This document shows positions 15,531-24,566 of a stretch of 64,000 bases of DNA, piece after piece (position 1 is the stretch's first letter; every line of letters starts with the position of its first letter). A program made the position numbers and the translations under genes. The stretch is from the NCBI RefSeq assembly GCF_019049675.1, contig NZ_JAFMOW010000050.1, positions 34,676 to 98,675 on the forward strand. Reading direction: 5' to 3'. Source of the stretch: Rahnella bonaserana (GTDB taxonomy: Bacteria; Pseudomonadota; Gammaproteobacteria; Enterobacterales; Enterobacteriaceae). The notes under the pieces are model-generated. The model had not been told where the DNA came from and did not search any database. It saw only the letters and a program-made list of their open reading frames with translations.

Positions 15531-16076
15531 ATGGGCGAAAAAAAATCATTATTACTGGCCGGTCTTGCTGCTGCAACGCTGATCTTAGCGGCAGGTGTTC
15601 AGGCAGCCGGTACTTTAACAGGACAGGTAGGCGTTCAGCTGACCATCAGCACCGGTTGTACTGTCGGTAACGGCACATCAACGGGCGGGACCAACCAGTG
15701 GGGTACCCTGAACTTTGGTAATTACGCGGATCTGACCAGCGTGATCAACGGGACAGTATTTGGTGCCAACGGCACCGGTGCCGTCACCATCACCTGTAGC
15801 ACCGGGCTGACACCGACGCTGTCACTGAATGGCGGACTGGCGGCAACCGGCGGGCTGCGGACCATGACATCCAGCGGCAACAGCATTCCTTACCGTCTCT
15901 ATTCTGACACTGCACGTACCACAGAAATCGCCATCAATACGCCGATTACTCTGACGACGGGCACCACTGCGCAAAATATCCCGATTTATGGTCGTGTGCT
16001 GCCTGCTGACCAGACCAGCACCACACCGGCTGCCGGGACCTATAACGATACCGTTGTTGCCACTCTTTCCTGGTAA
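15531..16076 (+). CDS. Csu-type pilus subunit, spore coat U domain (likely main pilin)
   Basis: The 181-residue product starts at ATG 15531 (GGGAG 5 bases upstream), followed by KKSLLLAGLAAATL and a signal cleavage near VQA-AG. The mature part is a spore coat protein U domain. It has an early Cys (STGCTVGNG), TLNFGNYADLTSV, a second Cys (TITCSTG) and the final VATLSW beta strand that donates to or fits the next subunit. It corresponds by position to CsuA/B, the shaft subunit. Longer in-frame starts at 15477 lack a ribosome site. First gene of a six-gene operon. Confidence 0.85.
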   Translation: MGEKKSLLLAGLAAATLILAAGVQAAGTLTGQVGVQLTISTGCTVGNGTSTGGTNQWGTLNFGNYADLTSVINGTVFGANGTGAVTITCSTGLTPTLSLNGGLAATGGLRTMTSSGNSIPYRLYSDTARTTEIAINTPITLTTGTTAQNIPIYGRVLPADQTSTTPAAGTYNDTVVATLSW

Positions 16077-16139
16077 GGCTGTTTTCCATCAGAGCCGGTT
16101 TCGCCTCTGACTGGCTTTTGTTTCAAGGAAGGAAAGATC

Positions 16140-16658
16140 ATGGACATCAAGGTACTGCTGCTATTGCCGGCTGCCCTGCTGGTGTCAATGCAGTTGCGCA
16201 TTCCCTTCAGCCAGGCGGCAACGATTGGCATCAGTGCCACGTTGCTGCCTGCCTGCAATGCGGGAACCACGACGTCCGGCAGCACCAGCTTCGGTACGCT
16301 GAATTTCGGCAATTATGCGTCGCTCACCAGCGCAGTTAACGCCACCAGCGCGCAACTGGCGGGGTCGATTCGCGTTAATTGCGTGAACGGGCTGACGTAT
16401 AAAATCGTCATGGATGGCGGCAGCAGTGGCGTCGTTACTGCCCGCAGGATGGTTAATACCACCAACAGCGCACTGACCTTGCAGTACAACCTTTACACCA
16501 CAGCGGCGCGTACCACGGTCTGGGATAATGTCACCGGCGTGAGCGGAACCGGCAACGGTGCAGATCAGTGGAGCACGGTCTATGGCCGCGTTCCGGCACA
16601 GACCACGCCTGCTGCCGGTGTTTATCAGGATACGGTGAATGTCACCGTATCCTGGTAG
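16140..16658 (+). CDS. Csu-type minor pilus subunit (CsuA position)
   Basis: The 172-residue product has a signal peptide (MDIKVLLLLPAALLVSM to near SQAA) and a spore coat U domain. The paired cysteines are in LLPACNAG and RVNCVNG, TLNFGNYASLTSAVN matches the preceding subunit, and it ends TVNVTVSW. GGAAGGAAAG precedes ATG 16140. It lies 63 bases after the first subunit gene and only 8 bases before the third. Sequence similarity to its neighbours suggests tandem duplication within the operon. It would join the pilus shaft or base, assembled by the chaperone-usher pair encoded downstream. Confidence 0.85.
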   Translation: MDIKVLLLLPAALLVSMQLRIPFSQAATIGISATLLPACNAGTTTSGSTSFGTLNFGNYASLTSAVNATSAQLAGSIRVNCVNGLTYKIVMDGGSSGVVTARRMVNTTNSALTLQYNLYTTAARTTVWDNVTGVSGTGNGADQWSTVYGRVPAQTTPAAGVYQDTVNVTVSW

Positions 16659-16666
16659 AGGTTTTT

Positions 16667-17206
16667 ATGCCTGGCCGTCTGCTGGTGCCGCAGCTGTTGT
16701 TTATGCTGCTGCCGCTGATGCTGTGCAGTTCGGCACGCGCCGCGACAGCCACCGCCACATTTACCGTCACGGCCACGCTCACCAATGGCTGCGTTTTCGG
16801 CAGCTCACTGTCCAGTCCGACCACCAATCTCGGCACCCTCAATTTCGGCTCATTTCCTTCCGTTCCCACCAATGTCGATGTGACCAGCACCTCAGGTGCA
16901 GGCTCGGTGGTGGTCACCTGCACACCGGGCACCACGGTGGCGATTGGGATGGATTACGGCATACACGGCGGCTCTGCCGCACAACGTTATATGGCCAACA
17001 GCGGTGCCACCGCGACGCTGGCCTATCAGCTGTATCAGAACGCCGCACGCACCGTAGTTTGGGGAACCGGTGCGCAGGCGATGACCATCAGCAGCTTTCC
17101 CTCAACCACACAAACTTACCCGGTCTATGGCCGGTTGTTTTCTTTCACGACGTCACCCACTGCGGGCACTTACACCGACACGGTAACCGTGACTCTCACT
17201 TATTGA
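16667..17206 (+). CDS. Csu-type minor pilus subunit (CsuB position)
   Basis: The 179-residue product starts at ATG 16667, with AGAGG 6 bases upstream, and has a signal peptide ending near SSARA-AT. The spore coat U domain shows the same pattern as its neighbours: TNGCVFGS, TLNFGSFPSVPTN, VVTCTPG and a terminal TVTVTLTY strand. A frame running 33 codons further upstream overlaps the previous gene and is not used. The three subunits in a row mirror the csuA/B, csuA, csuB order of Acinetobacter archaic pili. Confidence 0.85.
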   Translation: MPGRLLVPQLLFMLLPLMLCSSARAATATATFTVTATLTNGCVFGSSLSSPTTNLGTLNFGSFPSVPTNVDVTSTSGAGSVVVTCTPGTTVAIGMDYGIHGGSAAQRYMANSGATATLAYQLYQNAARTVVWGTGAQAMTISSFPSTTQTYPVYGRLFSFTTSPTAGTYTDTVTVTLTY

Positions 17207-17224
17207 ATCATCAGGATATGAGCT

Positions 17225-18022
17225 ATGACGACGATGTTCTCACGCATGATTGCCGCCACCGCCCTGGCTGTGGCTTTGTTTTCCAGCATGGCGGTTCAGG
17301 CTGCCAGTTCAGTGCTGGTGTGGCCGGTCTATCAGATTATCGAATCCGATCAGAACGGATCGGCCCTGTGGCTGGAAAACCGCGGTGCGGAACCGGTGTC
17401 TTTGCAGGTGCGCGTGCTGGCCTGGAAGCAGGAGAATTTTAACGAGAAGTACGCCGATCAGACCAACGTGGTCGCCAGCCCGCCCTTCGCTACCGTGCCG
17501 CCGGGACAGCGCCAGTTGATCCGTTTGATCCGCAACACGCCGGTGCCCGCGAATACCGAACAGGCATACCGCATTATTATTGATGAGATCCCGTCCCCGC
17601 TGAACAGTGCCGGTGAAGGCAAAGATAAAGCGGTAGTCGGGCTGCAATTGCAGATGCGTTATCTCCTGCCGCTGTTTATGGATGGCGGCAGTTTATGGAC
17701 CAACGAACGTCCTGACATGAAACGCGATGAATCAACGGCGACCCGCCCGATCCTCACCTGGCGTTCGGTATCTGAAGGCGGCAAAACCTATTTGCAGGTG
17801 CGCAATACCGGCATTGTGCATGCGCGTCTGAGTAACGTGTTCTGGTCATCCACCGGCAATCAGAAGCAAGGCGTAAAAACCATGGTCGGCGGTTTTATGG
17901 GCTATGTATTACCGGGGCAGCAGATGCGCTGGCCGGTGCCGGCAGGCGTCACGCCGGGGGCACAGCTCAATGCGCAAATTGCGGATAACACCAAACCGAT
18001 TGTCATCCCACGCGGCGAATAA
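17225..18022 (+). CDS. Periplasmic pilus chaperone (CsuC-like)
   Basis: The 265-residue product has a signal peptide (cleavage near AVQA-AS) and the two Ig-like domains of a chaperone-usher chaperone. SVLVWPVYQIIESDQNGSALWLEN is the edge strand and start of domain 1; ATVPPGQRQLIRLIRNT is the G1-like and conserved Arg region; LQMRYLLPLFM leads into domain 2. It would hold the Csu subunits in the periplasm and pass them to the usher. The gene lies 18 bases after the third subunit gene. AGGA precedes ATG 17225. Confidence 0.88.
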   Translation: MTTMFSRMIAATALAVALFSSMAVQAASSVLVWPVYQIIESDQNGSALWLENRGAEPVSLQVRVLAWKQENFNEKYADQTNVVASPPFATVPPGQRQLIRLIRNTPVPANTEQAYRIIIDEIPSPLNSAGEGKDKAVVGLQLQMRYLLPLFMDGGSLWTNERPDMKRDESTATRPILTWRSVSEGGKTYLQVRNTGIVHARLSNVFWSSTGNQKQGVKTMVGGFMGYVLPGQQMRWPVPAGVTPGAQLNAQIADNTKPIVIPRGE

Positions 18023-18040
18023 CAGCAGGAGCCGCACCGG

Positions 18041-20587
18041 ATGCCAATCAGACATCTTCCCCGTGAAGGTCATCAGCGAACGCTGTATTTCCGGGGAAGC
18101 CTGTGCCTGATCTGCCTGAGTACCTTCAGCGCGCAGGCACAGGAATATTCTTCACTGCCCGATGCCCCGCGAGCGGCACCGGTGGTGACGGACGCCATGT
18201 TTTATCTGTCGATTGTGGTCAACGGTCAGACGGATAATCAGGTGGTGCCGGTGACGTATCGCAATAATGCCTATTTTGTGGAAGCCGGTGTACTGGCAAA
18301 AAATCACATCCACATTAACGGCCAGCAGGGGCTGATCAATGTCGGCGAACTGCCGGACGTGAAAGCGAAATACGATTCGGCCACCCAGCAACTGGTGTTA
18401 ACGGTGCCGGACGCCTGGTTGCCGAACCAGAATGTCAGTGGTGATCCGCTGATGAACTACACACCGTCGCAAAGCAGCACCGGCCTGCTGTTTAACTATG
18501 ACTCGTACTACACCGACCCGCCCGGTGGTTCCAAATCTATCGCCACCTGGATGGAGCAACGTTTATTCAGCAGTCTCGGGCTGCTCACCAATACCGGTAC
18601 TTACCGCTATAACGTTGACGGTTCGGGCAATAACGAAAATGGCGGCAGCAGCGCGCAGGACGGCTATCTGCGTTATGACACGTTCTGGCGATTCACCGAC
18701 GAGAAAAACCTGATCAGCTATCAGGTCGGGGATTTCGTCAGCGATTCCCTGACCTGGAGTAATTCGGCGCGCATGGGCGGTTTGCGTATCAGCCGCAACT
18801 TCGCCGTTCGCCCGGATCTGGTGACTTATCCGCTGTTGCAGTACAGCGGCACGGCAGCGGTACCGAGCACTGTTGACCTGTTTCTCAATGGCTACAAGGC
18901 CAGCAGTAATAACCTGAATTCCGGGCCGTTTACGCTGACCAACGTGCCGTATATCAACGGTGCCGGTGAAGCGACCATTGTCACCACCGATGCGGTCGGA
19001 CGTCAGGTTTCAACCAGCGTGCCGTTCTATGTTTCCAACACCCTGCTGCGCAAAAACCTCAGCGATTTCGATTTCTCGCTCGGGGCGGTGCGTAACAATT
19101 ATGGTGTCACTAACGGCGATTATTCGGATGCCGCATTCAGCGGGATTTACCGTTACGGGCTGAGCGATTATCTGACCCTGTCCGGTCATACCGAAATCGT
19201 GCAAGGCCTGGCGCTGGGAGGACTGGGCGCGGATGTCGCGGTAGGTACCTGGGGGACACTGAGCGTTTCCGGCAGCCAGAGTAAGGCCGATCACCCGCCG
19301 GTCAGCAGCGATAACCAGATAATTACGCAGGATAATGTCAACAACGGGCAGATAACGGGCATCCCGAATTCCAGCGGCGAAATCGACAATCCGCCCGGCG
19401 AGAATATCACTGACAAAAAGGATGGCAGCCAGTACACGCTGGGTTATTCCTACTATTCGACAGTTTTCAGCCTCTCGGCGCTGCGTTCAAAACGCACGGT
19501 GGGTTATCAGGATCTGACGTCGTACACCAGCGACACACGGTTAAGCCGTCAGGCGGATCAGGTGACGTTCAGTACATCACCGTTCGGGTCTTCGAACGGC
19601 ACGATGGGCATCGGCTATTACGACGTGGAGGCCTATGACAATTCGCATACCCGTCTGGTGAATTTCTCCTACAGCCGCTCGCTGTGGGGACAAAGCAGCA
19701 TGTTTTTATCGCTCAACAAAACGCTGGGCGACAGTGGCTACAGCGCGCAACTGCAATTCATCATTCCCATTGGCACCAGTATCAACATGAACGCTGGTGT
19801 ACAGCGTGACAGCGCGGGCAATTATCAGGAGCAGATTGGTGCCAGCAAAGCCACGCCAACCGACGGCGGCCTTGGCTGGAATCTGGCCTACAGCGGCGGC
19901 AACGATCCGTATCAGCAGGCCGATGCCACCTGGAAATCCCGCTATGCCACCCTTCAGGGCGGGTTCTACGGCAATCAGGGCGATTACACCAACTGGGCAG
20001 ACTTAAGTGGTTCAATCGTATTTATGGCTAACGACTGGTTCCTTTCGGACAAGATCAATGATGCCTTTATCGTGGTCGATACCGATCATTACGCCGACGT
20101 TCCGGTACTTTTCGAGAACCAGAAAATGGGCAAAACCGACAAGAAAGGTCATCTGCTGATCCCGACGGTCAGCTCGTATTACCCGGCCAAAGTGGAAATC
20201 GATACCCTGCCGCTGCCTGCCGACGTGGTGGCTAATAATGTCAATGACCGCATCGCGGTGAAGCAAGGCAGCGGCGTGGTGGTGAAATTCAGCGTTGAGA
20301 AAGTGTTGTCGGCCAATATCACCCTGCACGACGCCGCAGGACAACCGCTCAAGCTGGGCACACTGGTCACCGAGCAAAATACGCAGCAAACCACCGTCAC
20401 CGGTTACGACGGGCTGGTGTACTTCTCGCATTTGAAGGAAAACAACGTGCTGACTATCCAGCAGGAAGATCATTCGGTATGCCGGGTCAGTTTCACCTTA
20501 GATCCTCAACGTCACAGCATTGAGCAGGTTGGCCCGCTGGCATGCCCCGGTGGCACAGCGAAAACCACGGCAGGAGATAAATCATGA
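18041..20587 (+). CDS. Outer-membrane pilus usher (CsuD-like)
   Basis: The 848-residue product has a signal region ending near SAQAQE, an N-terminal periplasmic domain, a large beta-barrel (YDSYYTDPPGG..., many alternating aromatic strands) and C-terminal plug-type domains with KQGSGVVVKFSVEK and YDGLVYFSHL. It would receive chaperone-bound subunits and thread the pilus across the outer membrane. AGGAG lies 10 bases before ATG 18041. It is 18 bases after the chaperone gene, and its stop overlaps the start of the tip gene by four bases (ATGA). Confidence 0.9.
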   Translation: MPIRHLPREGHQRTLYFRGSLCLICLSTFSAQAQEYSSLPDAPRAAPVVTDAMFYLSIVVNGQTDNQVVPVTYRNNAYFVEAGVLAKNHIHINGQQGLINVGELPDVKAKYDSATQQLVLTVPDAWLPNQNVSGDPLMNYTPSQSSTGLLFNYDSYYTDPPGGSKSIATWMEQRLFSSLGLLTNTGTYRYNVDGSGNNENGGSSAQDGYLRYDTFWRFTDEKNLISYQVGDFVSDSLTWSNSARMGGLRISRNFAVRPDLVTYPLLQYSGTAAVPSTVDLFLNGYKASSNNLNSGPFTLTNVPYINGAGEATIVTTDAVGRQVSTSVPFYVSNTLLRKNLSDFDFSLGAVRNNYGVTNGDYSDAAFSGIYRYGLSDYLTLSGHTEIVQGLALGGLGADVAVGTWGTLSVSGSQSKADHPPVSSDNQIITQDNVNNGQITGIPNSSGEIDNPPGENITDKKDGSQYTLGYSYYSTVFSLSALRSKRTVGYQDLTSYTSDTRLSRQADQVTFSTSPFGSSNGTMGIGYYDVEAYDNSHTRLVNFSYSRSLWGQSSMFLSLNKTLGDSGYSAQLQFIIPIGTSINMNAGVQRDSAGNYQEQIGASKATPTDGGLGWNLAYSGGNDPYQQADATWKSRYATLQGGFYGNQGDYTNWADLSGSIVFMANDWFLSDKINDAFIVVDTDHYADVPVLFENQKMGKTDKKGHLLIPTVSSYYPAKVEIDTLPLPADVVANNVNDRIAVKQGSGVVVKFSVEKVLSANITLHDAAGQPLKLGTLVTEQNTQQTTVTGYDGLVYFSHLKENNVLTIQQEDHSVCRVSFTLDPQRHSIEQVGPLACPGGTAKTTAGDKS

Positions 20588-21552
20588 GAATGTTCAGGCA
20601 GTGGATACGTCAGGGATTGCTGCTGATGCTGTTGCTGGGCGCGACATCGCAGGCTTTTGCCGGATGTACCACGGCGGCCACCACCATCACGCTGGGCACC
20701 CAAAACTCGTTTGCGGTCAGCACATCACCGCTGGTGACCTCGGGCAGCAGCGGCCTGAGCTGCACCGGACCGTTGCTGAGTATCGGCGGCACCAACACCA
20801 TTACCGCCACCATAGGCGCCACACTGCATCCGAGCGGCACCCAGCCCCGTCTTTACAGTGCGGCCACCGGTCAGTATCTGCCTTACAACCTGTGTAAAGA
20901 CAGCAGCTGCGGCACGGTGTATAACCAGGGCGATGTGATTACCTGGAGCAGCACAACCGCACTGGGATTACTGGGGTTATTCTCCGGGCCGAACGGTACG
21001 TTACCGTTATATGTGATGCCCCAAACGCTGTCCAATCTGGCGGCCGGTACCTATACGGATACCATCCCTATCGCCTGGAGATGGAACATCTGCTCGGTGG
21101 CCGTTGGCACTTTGCTGTGTATCGCCGATACCGGCAATGTCAGCGGCTCCGTCAACCTGACGCTTAACGTCACCAACTTTTGCTATATCGATAGCGCGCC
21201 GAACGTGGGTTTTGGCAGCGCTGCGCTGCCTTCCGGCCTGACAACGGTGGTTGCTAATACCATCAGCGTACGTTGTACACTCAACGCCAGTTATTCCGTC
21301 AATCTCACCAGCAGCGTCGCGGCATCCGGTCAGTACCGGCAGATGGCCTCCACCGTCGGCGGCACCACCAGTTATCTGCAATATCAGATATTTAAAGGCG
21401 ACAGCACGGTATGGACGGCGGCAACCAACAGCAGCGCGACCGGTACCGGCACATCACAATCGTTTCCATATACCGCTTCCGTAAATCTGGCGCAAAGCAA
21501 CCAGCCCGCCGGAAATTACAGCGATACGGTGACCGTGACGGTGACTTATTAA
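20584..21552 (+). CDS. Two-domain tip adhesin of Csu-type pilus (CsuE-like)
   Basis: The 322-residue product has a signal peptide (QGLLLMLLLGATSQAFA-G) and two spore coat U domains. The first (about 25-180) starts GCTTAATTITLG and would be the binding domain. The second (about 190-322) starts NFCYIDSAPNVGFGS and ends TVTVTVTY like the pilins. The two-domain layout and the last position in the operon are those of CsuE, which sits at the pilus tip and binds hydrophobic surfaces. It is translationally coupled to the usher gene by an ATGA overlap. A terminator follows. Confidence 0.88.
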   Translation: MRMFRQWIRQGLLLMLLLGATSQAFAGCTTAATTITLGTQNSFAVSTSPLVTSGSSGLSCTGPLLSIGGTNTITATIGATLHPSGTQPRLYSAATGQYLPYNLCKDSSCGTVYNQGDVITWSSTTALGLLGLFSGPNGTLPLYVMPQTLSNLAAGTYTDTIPIAWRWNICSVAVGTLLCIADTGNVSGSVNLTLNVTNFCYIDSAPNVGFGSAALPSGLTTVVANTISVRCTLNASYSVNLTSSVAASGQYRQMASTVGGTTSYLQYQIFKGDSTVWTAATNSSATGTGTSQSFPYTASVNLAQSNQPAGNYSDTVTVTVTY

Positions 21553-21580
21553 GAAAGAAAAAGGGAAAGGGAAAAACAGA

Positions 21581-21608
21581 ACCGGTGCAGCGAATGCGCA
21601 CCGGTTTT
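21581..21608 (+). terminator. Terminator of the Csu-type operon
   Basis: ACCGGTGC (21581-21588) pairs with GCACCGGT (21598-21605) and is followed by TTTT. It lies between the convergent pilus operon and the cold-shock-domain gene. Confidence 0.75.
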
Positions 21609-21621
21609 GGAACAGAAAATC

Positions 21622-22101
21622 TTAAAGTGCTTTCAGGGTTTTAACGGTGGCATCCACATCAATTTCGTCTTCCGTAAACACATAAGTGCTGTTCTGGAAG
21701 GTGGTGATTAGCAGCTTTTTCATGGTACGCGTTTCAGCTTTCTTCTGGACTTCCTGCGGGCGGATGCGGTTCATCAGCAGGCCCACGGACAGCACGGCGT
21801 TTTCTTTGTCGATCTTCGACTCTGCCGGTACTTCTTCGTTAAACGCCAGGAAGGATTTGATGCTGGTGATTTTAATGCGCTCACCGGCGATAAAGATGTA
21901 TTTGCTCTCCGGCTCGACTTTCACAGCAAAGGCGGAAAGGCCTTTGTTATTGGTGGTCGGCTCAAAAGTGACTACCGCATCTTTTTTAATCAGCTCAGGG
22001 TTTGCAACTTTAATCACGTGGAAATAACGGTTATCGCCGTTTTCATCTTTGATAAAACCGAAACCTTTATCTTCAAACCAGGTTGTGATTACGCCGTTCA
22101 T
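21622..22101 (-). CDS. Cold-shock-domain protein with an extra C-terminal domain
   Basis: The 159-residue product begins MNGVITTWFEDKGFGFIKDENGDNRYFHV, which is a cold-shock fold with RNP1-like GFGFI and RNP2-like YFHV, covering about residues 1-70. The remaining 90 residues (from about SKYIFIAGERIKITSIK) are not a second cold-shock domain. They read as a compact alpha/beta region with a C-terminal TYVFTEDEIDVDATVKTLKAL. I do not recognise that part. The protein is more than twice as long as a classical Csp. It is probably a nucleic-acid-binding protein of the cytosol. It is convergent with the pilus operon and has only a weak AGGCGG ribosome site. Confidence 0.7.
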   Translation of the reverse strand: MNGVITTWFEDKGFGFIKDENGDNRYFHVIKVANPELIKKDAVVTFEPTTNNKGLSAFAVKVEPESKYIFIAGERIKITSIKSFLAFNEEVPAESKIDKENAVLSVGLLMNRIRPQEVQKKAETRTMKKLLITTFQNSTYVFTEDEIDVDATVKTLKAL

Positions 22102-22209
22102 CGCTTACCGCCTAAGTAATTATCTATTCAACATGTCAGTTTTTGCAGGGCGGCAGTGTAAAGCAGAATGAGGATAAAGTCCTGTGCTTTACTGCCCGAT
22201 GCCCTCACT

Positions 22210-22863
22210 TTATATCGCTTTTCGGAACGTCAGATTAAATCTGTAGGATCCGGTCAGCGGATGCTCGCCTGCTTTCAGCGGCAATACGCCGTGATAACGC
22301 AGCCGCGACGGGCCGCCCCACACCACAATATCGCCATGCGTCAGCTGCACGCGCTGTGTTTTATCGCTGCGCTCCATGCCGCCAAACTGAAACACAGCCG
22401 GTAAACCGAGCGAGACAGACACTATCGGCTGACTGAAGTCGTGCTCGTCTTTGTCCTGATGCAGGCTCATTTTGGCACCGGGCTGATAACGGTTAATCAG
22501 GCAGGCGTCCGGCTCAAATCCGGGAAATCCCGCCTGCTCTGCCGCTTTCACCGCCAGAGCGTGGAACAATTCTGGCATCGGCGGCCATTGCTGATGGTTT
22601 TCCGGCGATGTCGCCTGATAACGGTATCCGGCTTTATCTGTCACCCAGCCGACATCCCCGCAGTTGGTCATCGCCACCGACATCGCGTAACCGCCGGGCG
22701 TCGCACGATACTGAAAAGGCACCAGTCCGGCAATACGGTCGATTTCCGCCAGCAACGCCACATCGTTTTCCAGCGCGGCACCGCGCAGCACCACCGCACC
22801 GGGACACAAGTCCTCACGCCAGTTCGGGTGAAAATCCGGGTGATCGAAAAGATCCAAATTCAT
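22210..22863 (-). CDS. alkB: AlkB DNA/RNA demethylase
   Basis: The 217-residue product closely follows E. coli AlkB. It has TPGGYAMSVAMTNCG, DACLINRYQPGAK, the iron ligands His135 and Asp137 in SLHQDKDE and His191 in RYHGVLPL, and 2-oxoglutarate-binding Arg208 and Arg214 in YRFNLTFR. It oxidatively removes methyl groups from 1-methyladenine and 3-methylcytosine using Fe(II) and 2-oxoglutarate. Here it is not joined to ada; it stands alone with GGAG before ATG 22863. No Ada or LexA box is visible upstream. Confidence 0.92.
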   Translation of the reverse strand: MNLDLFDHPDFHPNWREDLCPGAVVLRGAALENDVALLAEIDRIAGLVPFQYRATPGGYAMSVAMTNCGDVGWVTDKAGYRYQATSPENHQQWPPMPELFHALAVKAAEQAGFPGFEPDACLINRYQPGAKMSLHQDKDEHDFSQPIVSVSLGLPAVFQFGGMERSDKTQRVQLTHGDIVVWGGPSRLRYHGVLPLKAGEHPLTGSYRFNLTFRKAI

Positions 22864-23058
22864 AAGCGCCTCCGTTCATGCGTATCCGTTAAGTATAACG
22901 GATGTAGCCTGACAGTCATGGACGCTGCCAGCGCGCAGTAAGTCAGCGGATCCCTGCAACAGGGTGAAATGACGCCGATGCTGAAAAATCCGCGCCATAT
23001 TCAGAAATTAATGCGATGTTTTAATGACTCAGATACCGCCTGAACCGGAGAGATAAAA

Positions 23059-23577
23059 ATGAATTCCACAGCCAGCCCCGAAAATGTCACACAACCGCAC
23101 CCGGCAGTTCTGCATATTTTATGCGGGAAAATAGCCTCAGGGAAATCCACCCTGTCCCAACATCTGGCCAGCGCGCCCGGCACCGTAGTGCTTAATGAAG
23201 ACCAGTGGCTTTCTCATCTTTATCAGGATGAGATGCACTCTGTCGCAGATTATATCCGCTGCTCGGCCAGACTCAGACAAGCCATTGCGCCACATGTCAT
23301 TTCACTGCTCAGGGCCGGTGTCTCGGTCGTGCTGGATTTTCCGGCTAATACGGTGGCGAACCGTCAGTGGATGATGAGTCTTATCACGGGATCGGGCGCA
23401 GACCATCAGCTGCATTATCTGAACGTACCGGAAGAAGTGTGTAAAGCCCGGCTGCGGGCGCGCAATCAGGCCGGAACACATCAGTTTAGCGTCACCGATG
23501 AGCAGTTTGAGCTGATATCCCGACACTTTGTCGCACCGGAACCGGAAGAAGGTTTTCACGTGATCAGACACGGTTAA
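23059..23577 (+). CDS. Small P-loop kinase-like ATP-binding protein (AAA_33 type)
   Basis: The 172-residue product has a Walker A, LCGKIASGKSTLSQHL (about residues 20-35), followed by VVLNEDQWLSHLY. A Walker B-like region is SVVLDFPANTVANRQW, and a lid or Arg-rich segment is VCKARLRARN. This is the layout of the AAA_33 or zeta-toxin-like small-molecule or nucleic-acid kinases. The substrate cannot be told. CGGAGAG precedes ATG 23059. No antitoxin-like partner is next to it, so I do not call it a toxin. Confidence 0.75.
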   Translation: MNSTASPENVTQPHPAVLHILCGKIASGKSTLSQHLASAPGTVVLNEDQWLSHLYQDEMHSVADYIRCSARLRQAIAPHVISLLRAGVSVVLDFPANTVANRQWMMSLITGSGADHQLHYLNVPEEVCKARLRARNQAGTHQFSVTDEQFELISRHFVAPEPEEGFHVIRHG

Positions 23578-23686
23578 GCCCCACCTTTACCCGTCCCGGA
23601 ACAGGATTATTGTCGGGGCGTATCGTTTCAGCTAAGGTGCTCTGACAGGCCATAAGGTCATAAAGAACATCTGAAAGGAGAACGAA

Positions 23687-24505
23687 ATGAGTCGGGAAAT
23701 CAATAAAGACACGCAGTTGTGTATGTCCCTGTCCGGTCGTCCGGGAAATTTCGGCACGCGTTTTCATAATTACCTTTATCAGGCGTCAGACCTGAATTTT
23801 GTCTACAAAGCTTTCTCTACCCAAGATATCGAAGCCGCGGTGAAAGGCGTCCGTGCGCTGGGCATTCGCGGCTGCGCCGTGTCGATGCCGTTCAAGGAAG
23901 CCTGCATTCCGTTCCTCGATGAACTGGATCCTTCCGCAACTGCCATTCAGTCCGTGAATACAATCGTCAATGACGACGGCTTCCTGCGCGCGTACAACAC
24001 TGACTATATCGCGGTCGCTAAACTGCTCGATAGTCATCAGGTACCACATGACGCGGTTTTCGCCCTGCGCGGCAGCGGCGGTATGGGCAAAGCGGTGGTC
24101 GCGGCCATCCGTGATGCCGGATTCAAAAAGGGCTATATCATTGCCCGCAACGAAGCCAATGGCCGTGCGCTGGCAGAAGAATATGGCTATGAATGGAAAG
24201 CTGAAGTGGGTGATTTAGCCGTTGATATGGTGGTAAATGTCACGCCAATCGGTATGACCGGCGGCCCGGAAGTGGATTCTCTGGCATTTGAACCGGCGGT
24301 GATTGACCGCGCCAGCATTGTTTTTGACGTCGTCGCGCTGCCGGCAGAAACACCGCTGATTCGTTACGGTCGTGAACACGGCAAAAAAGTGATTACAGGT
24401 GCAGAAGTGGCGACATTACAGGCCGTCGAGCAGTTCGTGCTGTATACCGGCGTGCGCCCTTCAGATGAACTGATTGAAAAGGCCGCGGAATACGCCCGCA
24501 GCTGA
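23687..24505 (+). CDS. Shikimate-dehydrogenase-like protein (HI0607 / SdhL type)
   Basis: The 272-residue product has the two-domain shikimate dehydrogenase fold: an N-terminal substrate domain with CAVSMPFKEACIPFLD and SVNTIVND, and an NAD(P)-binding domain with LRGSGGMGKAVVAAI. It begins MSREINKDTQLCMSLSGRPGN, which departs from AroE and resembles the SDH-like subfamily typified by Haemophilus HI0607, an enzyme of weak activity and uncertain role. The catalytic Lys (in MPFKEA) and Asp (in YNTDYIA) are present. GGAGAACG precedes ATG 23687. Its neighbour is the glucarate operon, convergent, and both share the strong terminator between them. Confidence 0.8.
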   Translation: MSREINKDTQLCMSLSGRPGNFGTRFHNYLYQASDLNFVYKAFSTQDIEAAVKGVRALGIRGCAVSMPFKEACIPFLDELDPSATAIQSVNTIVNDDGFLRAYNTDYIAVAKLLDSHQVPHDAVFALRGSGGMGKAVVAAIRDAGFKKGYIIARNEANGRALAEEYGYEWKAEVGDLAVDMVVNVTPIGMTGGPEVDSLAFEPAVIDRASIVFDVVALPAETPLIRYGREHGKKVITGAEVATLQAVEQFVLYTGVRPSDELIEKAAEYARS

Positions 24506-24523
24506 GTTTCCTGCCAAAACGTC

Positions 24524-24551
24524 AAAAGCCTCTCACGTGAGAGGCTTTTTT
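24524..24551. terminator. Perfect 26-base palindromic bidirectional terminator
   Basis: AAAAGCCTCTCAC is followed directly by its exact complement GTGAGAGGCTTTT, giving a stem of up to 13 bp with T-runs on both strands. It lies between the convergent shikimate-dehydrogenase-like gene and gudD. Confidence 0.85.
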
Positions 24552-24566
24552 ACAGATGCATATCGC

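Noticed and set aside
23059..23577. Zeta-type toxin
   Set aside because: The Walker motif fits, but no antitoxin gene is adjacent, and the P-loop kinase family is broad.
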